A stretch of DNA of 58,040 bases from Bog-756 sp038210245 (GTDB taxonomy: Bacteria; Actinomycetota; Acidimicrobiia; Acidimicrobiales; RAAP-2). The stretch's first letter is position 1. Each line of letters opens with the position of its first letter. The notes beneath the pieces are model-generated. The model was given only the letters and a program-made list of their open reading frames with translations, searched no databases and was not told the origin of the DNA. The DNA is taken from the NCBI GenBank assembly GCA_038210245.1, contig JBBQWW010000012.1, positions 1 to 58,040 on the forward strand, given 5' to 3'. The position numbers and the translations under genes are program-made. Positions 40,344 through 49,174 of this stretch are shown here, piece after piece.

Positions 40344-42138
40344 ATGCCCGGCCCGGTTGAGTCCAAGAACTACAAGTGGGTGGCCCTCACCAACACCACC
40401 ATCGGCACCCTGATGGTCACCATCAACGCGTCGATCCTGCTCATCGCCCTTCCCGACATCTTCCGGGGCATCGGCCTCAACCCCCTCTCCCCCGGCAACA
40501 CCTCCTTCTTCCTGTGGATCCTGATGGGCTTCCTGCTGGTCACCTCGGTACTGGTGGTGAGCTTCGGAAGGGTCGGTGACATCTTCGGACGGGTGCGCAT
40601 GTACACCCTGGGCTTCGCCATCTTCACCGTCTTCTCCGTCCTCCTCTCCGTCACCTGGATGTCCGGGCCGGACGCCGCCCTGTGGATCATCATCATGCGG
40701 GTAGGCCAGGGGGTCGGAGGCGCCTTCATCTTCGCCAACTCCATGGCCATCATCACCGACGCCTTCCCGCCCGACGAGCGGGGCTTTGCCATCGGCATCC
40801 AGGGGGTGGCGGCCATCGGCGGCTCCTTCATCGGCCTGCTGCTGGGCGGCCTGCTGGCCCCGGTCGAGTGGCGCCTGGTCTTTCCTGGTGTCGGTGCCCT
40901 TCGGCGTGTTCTCCACCCTGTGGGCCTACTTCCGCCTCCACGACAACGGGGTGCGCATCCAGGCCAGCATCGACTGGATCGGCAACATCGCCTTCGCCGT
41001 AGGGCTGGTGGCCGTCCTGACCGGCATCGTCTACGGGCTCCAGCCCTACGGGGGCCACACCATGGGATGGACGAGCCCCTTCGTGCTGGCCTGCCTCCTC
41101 GGGGGGGTGGCCATCCTGGCCGGGTTCGTGGTCATCGAGCACCACGTGGACGACCCGATGTTCCAGCTCAACCTGTTTCGCTCGCGCGCCTTCACCATGG
41201 GCAACCTGGCCGGCCTGCTGGCCGCCCTGGCCAGGGGCGGCCTCCAGTTCATGCTGATCATCTGGCTGCAGGGGATCTGGCTCCCCCTCCACGGCTACAG
41301 CTTCGAGCAGACCCCGCTGTGGGCCGGCATCTACATGGTCCCCCTCACCGTCGGATTCTTCATCTCAGGGCCCCTGTCCGGCCGGATGGCCGACCGGTTC
41401 GGCCCCCGCCCCTTCGCCACCGCCGGCCTGGTGCTGACCGGGATCAGCCTGCTCGGACTGCAGGCCCTGCCCATGAACTTCCCCTATCCGCTGTTCGCCC
41501 TCATGCTGCTGCTCTTCGGCCTGTCCCTCGGCATGTTCGCCGCCCCCAACACCAGCGCGGTGATGAACAGTCTTCCGGCCAACCAGCGGGGCGCTGGCGG
41601 CGGGATGCTCAACACCTTCCAGAACTCGGCCAGCGTGCTCTCCATCGGCTTCTTCTTCACCCTCATCACCCTGGGCCTGGCCTCGGCCCTCCCCCACGCC
41701 TTGTTCTCGGGCCTCACCGCTCAGGGGGTGCCCACCGCCGCCGCCCGGTCCATCTCCCACCTCTCCCCCATCGGCAGCCTGTTCGCCGCCTTCCTCGGGA
41801 TCAACCCCATCCATCAGCTCCTCGGGGCCCATCTCCTGGCCCAGCCCGGCGTGCACGCCACCTACCTGACCGGCAAGAGCTTCTTCCCCAACCTCATCGC
41901 CGGCCCGTTCGGCAAAGGCCTGCGGCTGGCCTTCGTGATGGCCGCGGCCATGTGCTTCCTCGGCGCCGTGTTCTCGTGGCTGCGGGGCCCCGGCCAGACC
42001 GTCCAGATGCTGACGGCGGCGGAGGAGGCCGAAGCGGGCCTGGCTGAGGTGGGCGATGTGGCCATGGCCGAAGTGGGAGCGGGCTCGTCCGGCCTCTACT
42101 TCGAGCCCGGGTCCACGGCGGAGGCCGGTCGCTCCTGA
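40344..42138 (+). pseudogene. DHA2-type MFS efflux transporter with a one-base frameshift at 40881-40883
   Basis: ATG 40344 with AGGAG six bases upstream. The first frame covers LTNTTIGTLMVTINASILLI, WILMGFLLVTSVLVVSFGRV, and AIITDAFPPDERGFAIGIQG, ending EWRLVF. The second frame (to 42138) resumes at LVSVPFGVFSTLWAYFRLHD and runs to the end, with GPLSGRMADRFGPRP and SVLSIGFFFTLITLGLAS. Removing one T from TTT at 40881-40883 joins them into a 597-residue, 14-TM-type EmrB/QacA (DHA2) drug antiporter. The perfect continuity suggests a sequencing slip or a very recent mutation in a homopolymer. Control by the divergent MarR is likely. Confidence 0.87.
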
Positions 42139-42146
42139 TCGGGTCC

Positions 42147-43010
42147 CTAGTTCGGGACGTAGTCGAACGTGTCGGGGTCGGGCCCGGTCCGCTCGTTCCG
42201 GTCGAGCCCGGTGACAGCGGCCATGGCCCCCTCATCCAGCTCGAAGTCGAACAGGTCGAAGTTCTCCTGCATCCGTGACCGGGACACCGACTTGGGGAAG
42301 ACGATGTCGCCCCGCTGGAGGTGCCACCGGAGCACCACCTGGGCCGGGGTGTGGCCCAGGTCCTTGGCCACCGAGCCGATGACCGGGTCGTCGAGGACCA
42401 GGCCCTGGGCGATGGGGGACCAGGCCTCGGTGGCGATGCCGTGGTCGGTGTCGTAGCCCCTGACCGCGTCCTGGGCCAGGTAGGGGTGGACCTCGATCTG
42501 GTTCACGGCCGGGACCACGTCGGTCTCGGCGGCCAGGTGGTCGAGGTGGTGGGGCTGGAAGTTGGACACCCCGATGGACCGCACCCGGCCGTCCCGCTGG
42601 AACTCGATCAAGGTCCGCCAGGTGGACACGAAGTCCCCGTCGTAGAGGGTGGGAAGGGGCCAGTGGATGAGGAACAGGTCGAGGTACTCGAAGCCCAACG
42701 CCTCCAGTGTCTTGTCGAAGGCCCACCGGGCGTCGTCGGGTCGGTGGAACCCGTTGTTGAGCTTGCTGGTGACGAACACCTCTGACCGGGCGAGCCCCGA
42801 GCGGGCCACCGCCTCCCCCACCTCCCGCTCGTTGCCGTACATCTCGGCCGTGTCGATATGGCGGTAGCCGATCTCGAGGGCCTGGCCGGTGGCCGCCACC
42901 GTCTCGGCCCTGGCGATCTGGAAGACCCCGAAGCCCAACTGGGGAACGGTGTGGCCGTCGTTGAGCGTGACGGAGGGCACGGACTCGGGCCCGATGGTGG
43001 ACTGGCTCAT
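42147..43010 (-). CDS. Aldo/keto reductase (AKR, 2,5-diketo-D-gluconate reductase-like)
   Basis: 287 residues from ATG 43010 (MSQSTIGPESVPSVTLNDGH) with GAGGAG eight bases upstream. AKR motifs: GYRHIDTAEMYGNEREVGEA containing the catalytic Asp and Tyr, KLNNGFHR with the catalytic Lys region, DLFLIHWPLP with the His, and SIGVSNFQPHHLDHL. The C-terminal FPKSVSRSRMQENFDLFDF binds NADPH. It reduces aldehydes or ketones; the substrate is unknown. The gene is convergent with the MFS gene (8-bp gap) and divergent from the membrane-protein gene at 43133. Confidence 0.95.
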   Translation of the reverse strand: MSQSTIGPESVPSVTLNDGHTVPQLGFGVFQIARAETVAATGQALEIGYRHIDTAEMYGNEREVGEAVARSGLARSEVFVTSKLNNGFHRPDDARWAFDKTLEALGFEYLDLFLIHWPLPTLYDGDFVSTWRTLIEFQRDGRVRSIGVSNFQPHHLDHLAAETDVVPAVNQIEVHPYLAQDAVRGYDTDHGIATEAWSPIAQGLVLDDPVIGSVAKDLGHTPAQVVLRWHLQRGDIVFPKSVSRSRMQENFDLFDFELDEGAMAAVTGLDRNERTGPDPDTFDYVPN

Positions 43011-43132
43011 GGTGTGGGCTCCTCGGGGATGGGTCACGGACGGCGACCCGAGGTCCGGGGCGACGCGTCCCCCAGTATCCACCCCCGTTCCCGGACCCGC
43101 ATCCCCGACGGCTCCGGGTCCGATGGGCCAGG

Positions 43133-43876
43133 ATGGCCCCATGGATGGACACCGTGGCGGCTGAGGGCGGCGCCGCCCGGCGGTGGTCGGTGGGCGGCGT
43201 GCGTCGGAAGGACTCGGGCGACACCGGTGAGCCTCGCTGGCCCATGGCCCTGGCCGTCCTGGCCACCGGCCTGCTTCGCGCCACCCTGCCGAGCGAGCTC
43301 CGGGCCGGTGATTCCCGGTGGCTCTACCTGGTGGTGATCACCGTGCTCCTCGGCGTCCTTATCATCGGGGACCCGGGCCGCATCGACCGGGACAAGCGGT
43401 GGCTCCGCGTCACCACCGGGTCCCTCATCGGCCTGATCTCGGTGGTCAACGCCGTCGCCGCCATCAAGCTGGTGGTCGACATCCTCGACACCACCCAGTA
43501 CGACGCCGGCAAGTTCACCAACAACGCCCACATCCTGCTGGTCAGCGGGGGGGCCATCTGGCTGACCAACGTCATCGCCTTCGGTCTCTGGTACTGGGAC
43601 GTGGACGGCGGGGGGGCGGCAGCCCGGGCCCGTGGGCCGGTGGCCCACCCGGCCTTCGTCTTCCCCGAGATGATCAACGACCGCTGGGTGGCCGACGGCT
43701 GGTATGCCAAGTTCGTGGACTACCTCCATCTCTCGTTCACCGCGGCCACGGCGTTCAGCCCGACCGACGTCTCGGCCATCAAGTCGTGGGCCAAGCTCAT
43801 GATGATGGCCGAGGAGGCCATCTCGCTCATCGTGGCCATCTTGGTGGTGGCCCGGGCTGTCAACATCCTGAACTGA
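43133..43876 (+). CDS. Conserved membrane protein with a pore-domain-like C-terminus
   Basis: 247 residues from ATG 43133; ATG 43145 is in frame. Four to five hydrophobic segments: WPMALAVLATGLLRATL, WLYLVVITVLLGVLI, TGSLIGLISVVNAVAAIKLV, and ILLVSGGAIWLTNVIAFGLW. The final part DYLHLSFTAATAFSPTDVSA followed by SWAKLMMMAEEAISLIVAIL resembles two-TM ion-channel pore regions of a widespread uncharacterised family, though no exact K-channel filter (TVGYG) is present; TAFSPTD occupies its place. The ion or function is unknown. Confidence 0.72.
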   Translation: MAPWMDTVAAEGGAARRWSVGGVRRKDSGDTGEPRWPMALAVLATGLLRATLPSELRAGDSRWLYLVVITVLLGVLIIGDPGRIDRDKRWLRVTTGSLIGLISVVNAVAAIKLVVDILDTTQYDAGKFTNNAHILLVSGGAIWLTNVIAFGLWYWDVDGGGAAARARGPVAHPAFVFPEMINDRWVADGWYAKFVDYLHLSFTAATAFSPTDVSAIKSWAKLMMMAEEAISLIVAILVVARAVNILN

Positions 43877-43898
43877 TCCGGTTGGGGGACCTCCCGAG

Positions 43899-45020
43899 TC
43901 ACCTGGAGGCCGGGGCCCCCAGTCCCTCGGCCACGGCCTGCTCGATACACGCCATGGTGTCGCCCAGGGCCCGCTCCGGCCCGAACCGCTCAGTGAGCGA
44001 CACCACGGTGGCCCCCGCCCTGGTCGCCGTCCCGGCCGCCTCCTCTGTCACCCGGCCGGCCACGATCATCACCGGCACCCCGACGGCGAGGGCGTCACGC
44101 AGCACCGAGCCCACCACCTTGCCCAGCAGTGAGGTGGCATCGAAGGCGCCCTCCCCGGTCACCACCGCCTGGCTGGAGGCCAGGGCCGGGCCGAAGCCCA
44201 CCAGCTCGGTGACCACGTCGTAGCCCGAGCGCAGCCGGCCCCCCAACACGGTGATGGCTCCCCCCAGCCCTCCGGCCGCCCCGGTCCCGGGCACCGCCGT
44301 CACGTCGATCCCGTACCGGTGACGGTAGCGATCGGCCAGCTCCTCCAGCCGAGTGGTGAGCTCGTTGACCTGGGTCGGGTTGGCCCCCTTCTGCGGGCCG
44401 AACCGGGGCGCGGCGTCGGCGAAGGCGACCTCGACGTCGCAGGCTCCCACCAGGGCCACGGCTCCGAGCCCTCCGGCCTCCTCCACCGCCCGCAGCGCTC
44501 CCCATCCCCCGTCGGTGGTGGCCGACCCGCCCAGACCCACCACCACCGTTCCTGGTCCCGTACTCCCGGCCCTCCCCTCGGCCAGGGCCCGGGCCGCCGC
44601 CACCATGAGTTGACCGGTCCCCCGGGTGGTGGCTCCCAGCGGGTCGTTTCCCGCCGCCCCGCCGGCCAGCAGCAGTCCCGACGCCTGGGCCATCTCCACC
44701 ACGGCCACGTCCTCCATCTCCAGCCACTCGGCCACCACGGGCCGGCCCGAGGGGCCGTCGACCTCCACGGTTCGCCGCCGGCCGCCCAGGGAGCTGAGCG
44801 CATCGAGCAGCCCTTCACCCCCGTCGGCCAGCGGGATCCGGTGCGCCGACCATCCGAGGGTGGAGGCACCCCGGGCCATGGCTGCGGCGGCCTGTGCGGC
44901 GGTGGCCGTGCCCCGGAACTTGTCCGGGGCCACCAGCACCGTGGGCACCGGAGCGGCCCCGCCGGCCCCATCGGCCCAGGGATCCGGCCCGTTGGTGTTG
45001 GACGACGTCGCTCCGGGCAC
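43899..45020 (-). CDS. Glycerate kinase (GK family I)
   Basis: 373 residues from GTG 45020; the conserved region begins VLVAPDKFRGTATAAQAA about 30 residues in. Other hallmarks: PLADGGEGLLDALSSLGG, VEMAQASGLLLA, VVVGLGGSATTDGGWGALRA, GAAGGLGGAITVLGG and VVTGEGAFDATSLLGKV. These define bacterial glycerate 2-kinases of the GarK/GlxK fold, which phosphorylate D-glycerate with ATP to 2-phosphoglycerate, linking glyoxylate or serine metabolism to glycolysis. No glyoxylate carboligase or tartronate reductase is adjacent. Divergent from the TlpA-like gene, with two inverted repeats in the gap. Confidence 0.95.
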   Translation of the reverse strand: MPGATSSNTNGPDPWADGAGGAAPVPTVLVAPDKFRGTATAAQAAAAMARGASTLGWSAHRIPLADGGEGLLDALSSLGGRRRTVEVDGPSGRPVVAEWLEMEDVAVVEMAQASGLLLAGGAAGNDPLGATTRGTGQLMVAAARALAEGRAGSTGPGTVVVGLGGSATTDGGWGALRAVEEAGGLGAVALVGACDVEVAFADAAPRFGPQKGANPTQVNELTTRLEELADRYRHRYGIDVTAVPGTGAAGGLGGAITVLGGRLRSGYDVVTELVGFGPALASSQAVVTGEGAFDATSLLGKVVGSVLRDALAVGVPVMIVAGRVTEEAAGTATRAGATVVSLTERFGPERALGDTMACIEQAVAEGLGAPASR

Positions 45021-45058
45021 GGCCCCCGTCTTACCTCATCGGAACCCCCGTCGGCCGG

Positions 45059-45114
45059 GGTCACCGGATCGGGGGCGCCACCCGGTGACCCGAGCCCCGT
45101 CAGCTCAGGCTGAC
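45059..45114. promoter_or_regulatory. Two adjacent inverted repeats in the glycerate kinase-tlpA divergent gap
   Basis: GGTCACCGG (45059-45067) pairs perfectly with CCGGTGACC (45082-45090) across 14 bases; nine bases later GTCAGC (45099-45104) pairs with GCTGAC (45109-45114) across TCAG. Both lie between two divergently transcribed genes, where operators or leader structures are expected. No -10/-35 pair is convincing. Confidence 0.4.
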
Positions 45115-45175
45115 GAGTAATCTGCCTGCGGGGGGCAGGTCTGCTCGCCGCACTCACGCCGTCACGCACGCCGCT

Positions 45176-45820
45176 ATGGACCTCCCCGCCGACGATCCCA
45201 CTGCCTCCGCCGCCCCGGGCCCGGTGGGCGCCGGCCATCCCGACCGGATCTGGAAGGTCGTGGTGGCCGTGGCCGCCCTGGCCCTGGTGGGCTTCATCGC
45301 CTTCGTGGCCACCCGCCCCCACCACGCCCGGGTGGCGGCCTTCCCGTCCGCCCGGCCCACGACCCTCCCGATCGGTAGCACGGCACCGGACTTCGCCCTG
45401 CCCCGACTGGGTGGCGGGCCGGTGGTCTCCCTGTCCGCCCTCCGAGGTACGCCCGCCGTGGTCAACTTCTTCGCTTCGTGGTGCCCGGACTGCCAGGCCG
45501 AGCTGGCCGCCTTTGCCGCCCTGGCCACCCGAACGTCCGGTCGGGTCACGGTCATCGGTGTCGACTCCAACGACGGCTCCGGCGCCGCCGCCCAGACTCT
45601 GCTGTCCGAGGCCCGGGCCTCCTACCCCGTGGGAATGGACTCCGACGCCAAAGTGGCCACCACCTACCTGCTCAGCGCCCTACCTGTGACCTACTTCCTC
45701 GACGGACGGGGCCGGGTGGTCCACGTGGCCACGGGCACCCAGACCGAGGCGTCGCTCCAGCGCTGGACCGACGCCCTCAACTCGACCACCGGATCGGCCG
45801 ACGGGGCCACCGCCTCGTGA
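45176..45820 (+). CDS. TlpA-like membrane-anchored thioredoxin-fold protein
   Basis: 214 residues from ATG 45176. One N-terminal TM anchor (WKVVVAVAALALVGFIAFVA) then an extracytoplasmic thioredoxin domain: IGSTAPDFALPRLGGG, VNFFASWCPDCQAELAAF with redox pair C103/C106, and a cis-Pro loop ALPVTYFLDGRGRVV. TlpA/ResA/CcmG-type proteins reduce disulfides in apocytochromes or copper-binding partners. The stop overlaps the GTG start of the Sco-like gene by four bases, and both face the oxidase cluster, so a role in reducing Sco or CuA cysteines is plausible. Confidence 0.9.
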   Translation: MDLPADDPTASAAPGPVGAGHPDRIWKVVVAVAALALVGFIAFVATRPHHARVAAFPSARPTTLPIGSTAPDFALPRLGGGPVVSLSALRGTPAVVNFFASWCPDCQAELAAFAALATRTSGRVTVIGVDSNDGSGAAAQTLLSEARASYPVGMDSDAKVATTYLLSALPVTYFLDGRGRVVHVATGTQTEASLQRWTDALNSTTGSADGATAS

Positions 45821-46740
45821 GCGCCGATCCGCCGGCGGCGCCCACCGACGGTGGGATCCACTCGGGTGAAGGCCCTACCCGGGCCGGCCTGTCCGAGGCC
45901 GACCGCGCCGCGGCCTTCACCTCCGGCCGGGTGCCCGTGGACCGCGCTGCCGCCCTGCGGGCCGGGAGTGTCCCCGTCCCCAAGAAGTTCATCATGTGGG
46001 TGATCGTGGGGTTCGCCCTCCTCGGGTTGGGCGGGCTGGCCGCCGAGCACTTCGTGGGCAATGCCGGCGTCGGGTCGGTCATCAGCACCCCGCTGACCAC
46101 CCTGGCCGGCACCGGTCCGCCGTCCATCCCCTCCGCCCCCACGGGACCGTCGGTGGGGGCCACCCCGGCCGCCGTCATCGGGCTCCGGCACCTCGGCGGG
46201 CACCCCGCCCCGGCGCTCGACCTGACCGACCAGCACGGCCGTCCGTGGAGCCTGGCCCGGGTCGGCGGCAAGGTGGTGGTGGTCACCTTCCTCAACGCCG
46301 AGTGCAACGACATCTGCCCGGTCCTGGCCGACGAGATCACCCAGGCCGACCAGCTGCTCGGGTCCCGGGTTGCGTCGGTGGACTTCGTGGTGGTCAACAC
46401 TGATCCGTTGGCGACCTCCCTGGTCGTTACCCCTCCGGCCCTGACCCGGACCGGACTGGACGGGATCCCGAATGTGACCTTCCTGACCGGATCGCTGCGC
46501 GACCTGACCGCCGTCTGGAAGGCCTACGGTGTGACCGTGGCGCTCAGCAACACGACCCGACTGGTCACCCACAACGACGTGATGGTCTTCGTCGACCCCC
46601 GCGGACGGGCGGTCCTCCAGGCCACCCCGTTCGGCAACGAGGACACCTTGGGGGGCTACTCCCTCGATCCCACCACCATCCACACCTTCGCCCGGGGTGT
46701 GGCCGCCTCGGCCCTCGGCCTGGTACCGAGCCGGGCATGA
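45817..46740 (+). CDS. Sco1/SenC-family copper chaperone-like protein, membrane-anchored
   Basis: 307 residues from GTG 45817, overlapping the tlpA-like stop (GTGA). A single TM (FIMWVIVGFALLGLGGLAA, residues 58-76) precedes a Ser/Pro linker and a thioredoxin-like Sco domain: HPAPALDLTDQHGRPWSLAR, VVTFLNAECNDICPVLADEI with the C163-x3-C167 copper pair, and TRLVTHNDVMVFVDPRG with H252 as third ligand. Sco proteins deliver or reduce copper for the CuA site of cytochrome oxidase subunit II. The gene overlaps the next by ATGA. A second Sco domain is encoded at the other end of the oxidase cluster. Confidence 0.9.
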   Translation: MSADPPAAPTDGGIHSGEGPTRAGLSEADRAAAFTSGRVPVDRAAALRAGSVPVPKKFIMWVIVGFALLGLGGLAAEHFVGNAGVGSVISTPLTTLAGTGPPSIPSAPTGPSVGATPAAVIGLRHLGGHPAPALDLTDQHGRPWSLARVGGKVVVVTFLNAECNDICPVLADEITQADQLLGSRVASVDFVVVNTDPLATSLVVTPPALTRTGLDGIPNVTFLTGSLRDLTAVWKAYGVTVALSNTTRLVTHNDVMVFVDPRGRAVLQATPFGNEDTLGGYSLDPTTIHTFARGVAASALGLVPSRA

Positions 46741-47441
46741 GCGACGACACCCCGGCGAGCGAAGGCGATCCGCAACCGCCCCTGCCCCACGATCCCTTCA
46801 CCTTGGAGGGGATCGTGGCCCAGGAGCCCGTCAAGCCGGTCTGGTACCGCCGGGGATGGGTGCTGGTCGCCGGCGCGGTGGGGGCCCTGATCGTGGCTTC
46901 GGTGCTGGTCGACCTCCCGACCAGCACCACCGTGGCTTCGGACACCGCTGACCAGGCGGCCATTATGAAGCAGATCAACACTGCGTTGGCCGGATGTTCC
47001 TATGGAGTGAGGGAGACGTTCACCATCTACCAGCGCCAACGGGCCGGAACGCTCAGCGCCTCGGAGAAGGCGCTCATACCGTCCCTGCTACGGGACGACC
47101 AGACGGTCTGCTCGTTCACCAGCAGCTCAATCTATGACCTGTCCAATGTCCAAGGCACAGGCACACCGGCGGGCAAGAGCATCGGACTGGTGGTCAACGT
47201 CGCCACCCTGTGGGCCACGTCCGACGCTTTGGCCGCCATCGAGGACATCCAGACCCTTTCCACCGACCCCACCAATGCCAAGGCCATCGCCGACCTGCCC
47301 GAACGAGAGGCCGCCCTAGCTCAGGGACGCGCCCAGGCCGTCGGCTACGTGAAGGACGCTGAGCGTCTCCTGCACGCCAAGCTGCCCATGCCGGACATGC
47401 CGGACCTGCCGGACCTGCCCCTGCCGGCACCGGCGGGCTGA
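46737..47441 (+). CDS. Membrane-anchored hypothetical protein coupled to the Sco gene
   Basis: 234 residues from ATG 46737, overlapping the Sco-like stop (ATGA). One TM (WVLVAGAVGALIVASVLVDL, residues 41-60) precedes a domain with DQAAIMKQINTALAGCSYGV and repeated helices, and the tail KLPMPDMPDLPDLPLPAPAG is a Met/Pro/Asp repeat. I do not recognise a family. Its position after TlpA and Sco suggests a copper-handling or assembly helper, but this rests only on context. It is convergent with the CtaG-like gene 19 bp away. Confidence 0.72.
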   Translation: MSDDTPASEGDPQPPLPHDPFTLEGIVAQEPVKPVWYRRGWVLVAGAVGALIVASVLVDLPTSTTVASDTADQAAIMKQINTALAGCSYGVRETFTIYQRQRAGTLSASEKALIPSLLRDDQTVCSFTSSSIYDLSNVQGTGTPAGKSIGLVVNVATLWATSDALAAIEDIQTLSTDPTNAKAIADLPEREAALAQGRAQAVGYVKDAERLLHAKLPMPDMPDLPDLPLPAPAG

Positions 47442-47460
47442 GCCGGGGGCCGACCGGCGC

Positions 47461-48312
47461 TCACGTCGAGGACGAGCCCCCTTCGACCGTTCGGCCGCGG
47501 ATCCGCTCCTGGCGCAGGAGCGCATGCAGCTCCTCGTCCGGGTCCTCCTCGGACTGGAGCCAGCGGATCAGGTTCCAGTACACCACCGGAACGAAGGCAC
47601 AGGCCGAGATGAACCACATGAGTCCGGTGGTCAGCTGCTGGTCGGCAGAGAGGCTGAACCCGGAGCCGGCGTGGTGCACGTAGGCGTGGTACCACGAGGC
47701 GTGGGACAGGCCAACCAGATAGGCCAGCACCCAGATGGCCCACATGGATACAGCGGCCAGGGCCACCCGGTGGGGACGGGACAGGCGTGGCGTGAGGGGT
47801 GGCGACTCCACCAGCTCCAACCACAGCCCCATGCCCACTGGCACCAGCGTCACCACCTCCACCGCCACCAGCCACGGATGACGTTCCAGGGCGTTGACGG
47901 TAGGAGGGATCCGCCACACCACCGCCCCGGCCAGGTACAGCCCGGCGAAGCCGGCACTCCGGAGAGCCTCGGGATGGCGGCGACGGCACCGGGCCAGACG
48001 TTCTACCGGTCCGAGGTCGGCGCCGGATCCGGCCGACTCCCCGTCGGCGCCGGGTACCACGGGCTCGAGCGAGGCCAGCCTCAGTCTGCGCCAGGGCGCC
48101 CCGATGACCAATAGGGCCGGGACGACCACGATCAAGACACAGAATTGGATGGCCTCTACGAACTCGTAGCGTCGGGCCTCGGTGACCACGGGGGGCACCA
48201 GGCACAGGACCAGAGCCGCGAGGGCCACCGTTAGGAGCACCGTCCGTCCGGTGCGGTGGAGGTCGGGCTCTCCAGGTGGCAGGGACCGGTCCGGGCCGGT
48301 CCCGGCACTCAC
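47461..48312 (-). CDS. CtaG-like cytochrome c oxidase assembly membrane protein (second copy)
   Basis: 283 residues from GTG 48312, which overlaps the stop of the preceding small TM gene (GTGA); a longer frame to 48342 would overlap that gene by 34 bp. Several hydrophobic segments: TVLLTVALAALVLCLVPPVV, FVEAIQFCVLIVVVPALLV, and WAIWVLAYLVGLSHASWYHA. The tail DQQLTTGLMWFISACAFVPV resembles the end of caa3_CtaG proteins (compare DQQIGAAILWVCGDFWAVPA in the CtaG homologue at 53091-54011). CtaG-type proteins help insert CuB into subunit I. This copy is more divergent and its role is inferred from position. Confidence 0.78.
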   Translation of the reverse strand: MSAGTGPDRSLPPGEPDLHRTGRTVLLTVALAALVLCLVPPVVTEARRYEFVEAIQFCVLIVVVPALLVIGAPWRRLRLASLEPVVPGADGESAGSGADLGPVERLARCRRRHPEALRSAGFAGLYLAGAVVWRIPPTVNALERHPWLVAVEVVTLVPVGMGLWLELVESPPLTPRLSRPHRVALAAVSMWAIWVLAYLVGLSHASWYHAYVHHAGSGFSLSADQQLTTGLMWFISACAFVPVVYWNLIRWLQSEEDPDEELHALLRQERIRGRTVEGGSSST

Positions 48313-48425
48313 CGGTGGCTGCGCCGCTGGAAGAATCCCCACAGCAGGACCACGAACAGGGTCCCCAGTGGAATGGCCAGCGTCAGAACCTGGGGCCCGA
48401 TGAATTCATCTGTGGCACAGCTCAT
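48309..48425 (-). CDS. Small 38-residue single-TM protein in the oxidase operon
   Basis: ATG 48425 opens a 38-residue frame ending TGA 48309-48311. It begins MSCATDEFIGPQV, continues with a strongly hydrophobic stretch (LTLAIPLGTLFVVLLWGFF) and ends in a basic tail QRRSHR, the classical layout of a tiny inner-membrane subunit. It lies between the COX subunit III gene and the CtaG-like gene, whose GTG start overlaps its stop in GTGA, the same arrangement as at other joints of this operon. No clear ribosome site precedes it. It may be a small accessory subunit, comparable in form to CcoQ or CydX; the family is not recognised. Confidence 0.6.
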   Translation of the reverse strand: MSCATDEFIGPQVLTLAIPLGTLFVVLLWGFFQRRSHR

Positions 48426-48496
48426 TGGCCTAGTGACCTCACTGTGGCTGGATGGAACGATCGTACCCGGACGGGTCGGGCCTAATCAACGGTCGG

Positions 48497-49174
48497 TCAG
48501 ATGAGGTAGAAGAACGTCCAGAACAAGCCGCTGACCACGGCCACGAATCCGAAGAAGTAGGTGCAGGACTCGACGTTGGCCCGGAAAAGCTGGGCCGAGG
48601 GACCGGCCGACGTAGCCGGGTCGCCGTCGTCGGCGTCGATGCGCTTGAGCCGGATGCACAGGGCCAGGTTGGTCTCGAGCCAGAACAGAGCGCCGAACAG
48701 CATCATCAGGTTCATCACCGCCCACCCGATGAAGCACGAGGCGTACCCGCTGGAGCCGGGGAAGAAGGGGAGCTGGGTGAGCTGCCAGATCTGCAGCCCC
48801 ATGGCCACCAGGATGCCCAGGACCGCCACCCACCCGGAGACCTCCCAGTCGAGGAGGGAGTCCCTACGCATGCGGTACTGCCCGTAGATGACCAGGAGGG
48901 CCGAGGCCAGGACAACGGCGAAGATGGCCCACCCGATACCGGTGGGGGCGGTCATGCCGCCCGGCCGCCACAGCTGTCCGGAGTTGGCCGACTTCAGGTA
49001 GAAGTAGGCGAAGGCCAGCGAGGCGAACAAGAAGGTGAACATTCCGATCAGCAGGCGGCCACCGGTCCAGTAGGAGCCCACCGCCGCGCGGAGCTCGAAT
49101 TCCCGCTCCTCGGGGGTCTCCGAGAAGAGTGCAGGCTTGTCAGCTGTATCGGTCACGGTCTCGTCTCCACTCAT
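48497..49174 (-). CDS. ctaE: Cytochrome c oxidase subunit III
   Basis: 225 residues from ATG 49174, overlapping the subunit I stop by four bases (ATGA). Five or more hydrophobic segments: LLIGMFTFLFASLAFAYFYL, IGWAIFAVVLASALLVIYGQ, WVAVLGILVAMGLQIWQLTQ, and FGFVAVVSGLFWTFFYLI at the end. The N-terminal third and the pair YASCFIGWAVMNLMMLFGAL fit heme-copper oxidase subunit III of the actinobacterial type. It stabilises subunit I and the proton-uptake path. It is shorter than the 260-residue proteobacterial proteins, as usual for seven-helix to five-helix variants. Confidence 0.9.
   Translation of the reverse strand: MSGDETVTDTADKPALFSETPEEREFELRAAVGSYWTGGRLLIGMFTFLFASLAFAYFYLKSANSGQLWRPGGMTAPTGIGWAIFAVVLASALLVIYGQYRMRRDSLLDWEVSGWVAVLGILVAMGLQIWQLTQLPFFPGSSGYASCFIGWAVMNLMMLFGALFWLETNLALCIRLKRIDADDGDPATSAGPSAQLFRANVESCTYFFGFVAVVSGLFWTFFYLI

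Noticed and set aside
43133..43876. Potassium channel call for the membrane protein
   Set aside because: The pore-like region lacks a TVGYG-type selectivity filter, so only a pore-like resemblance is reported.
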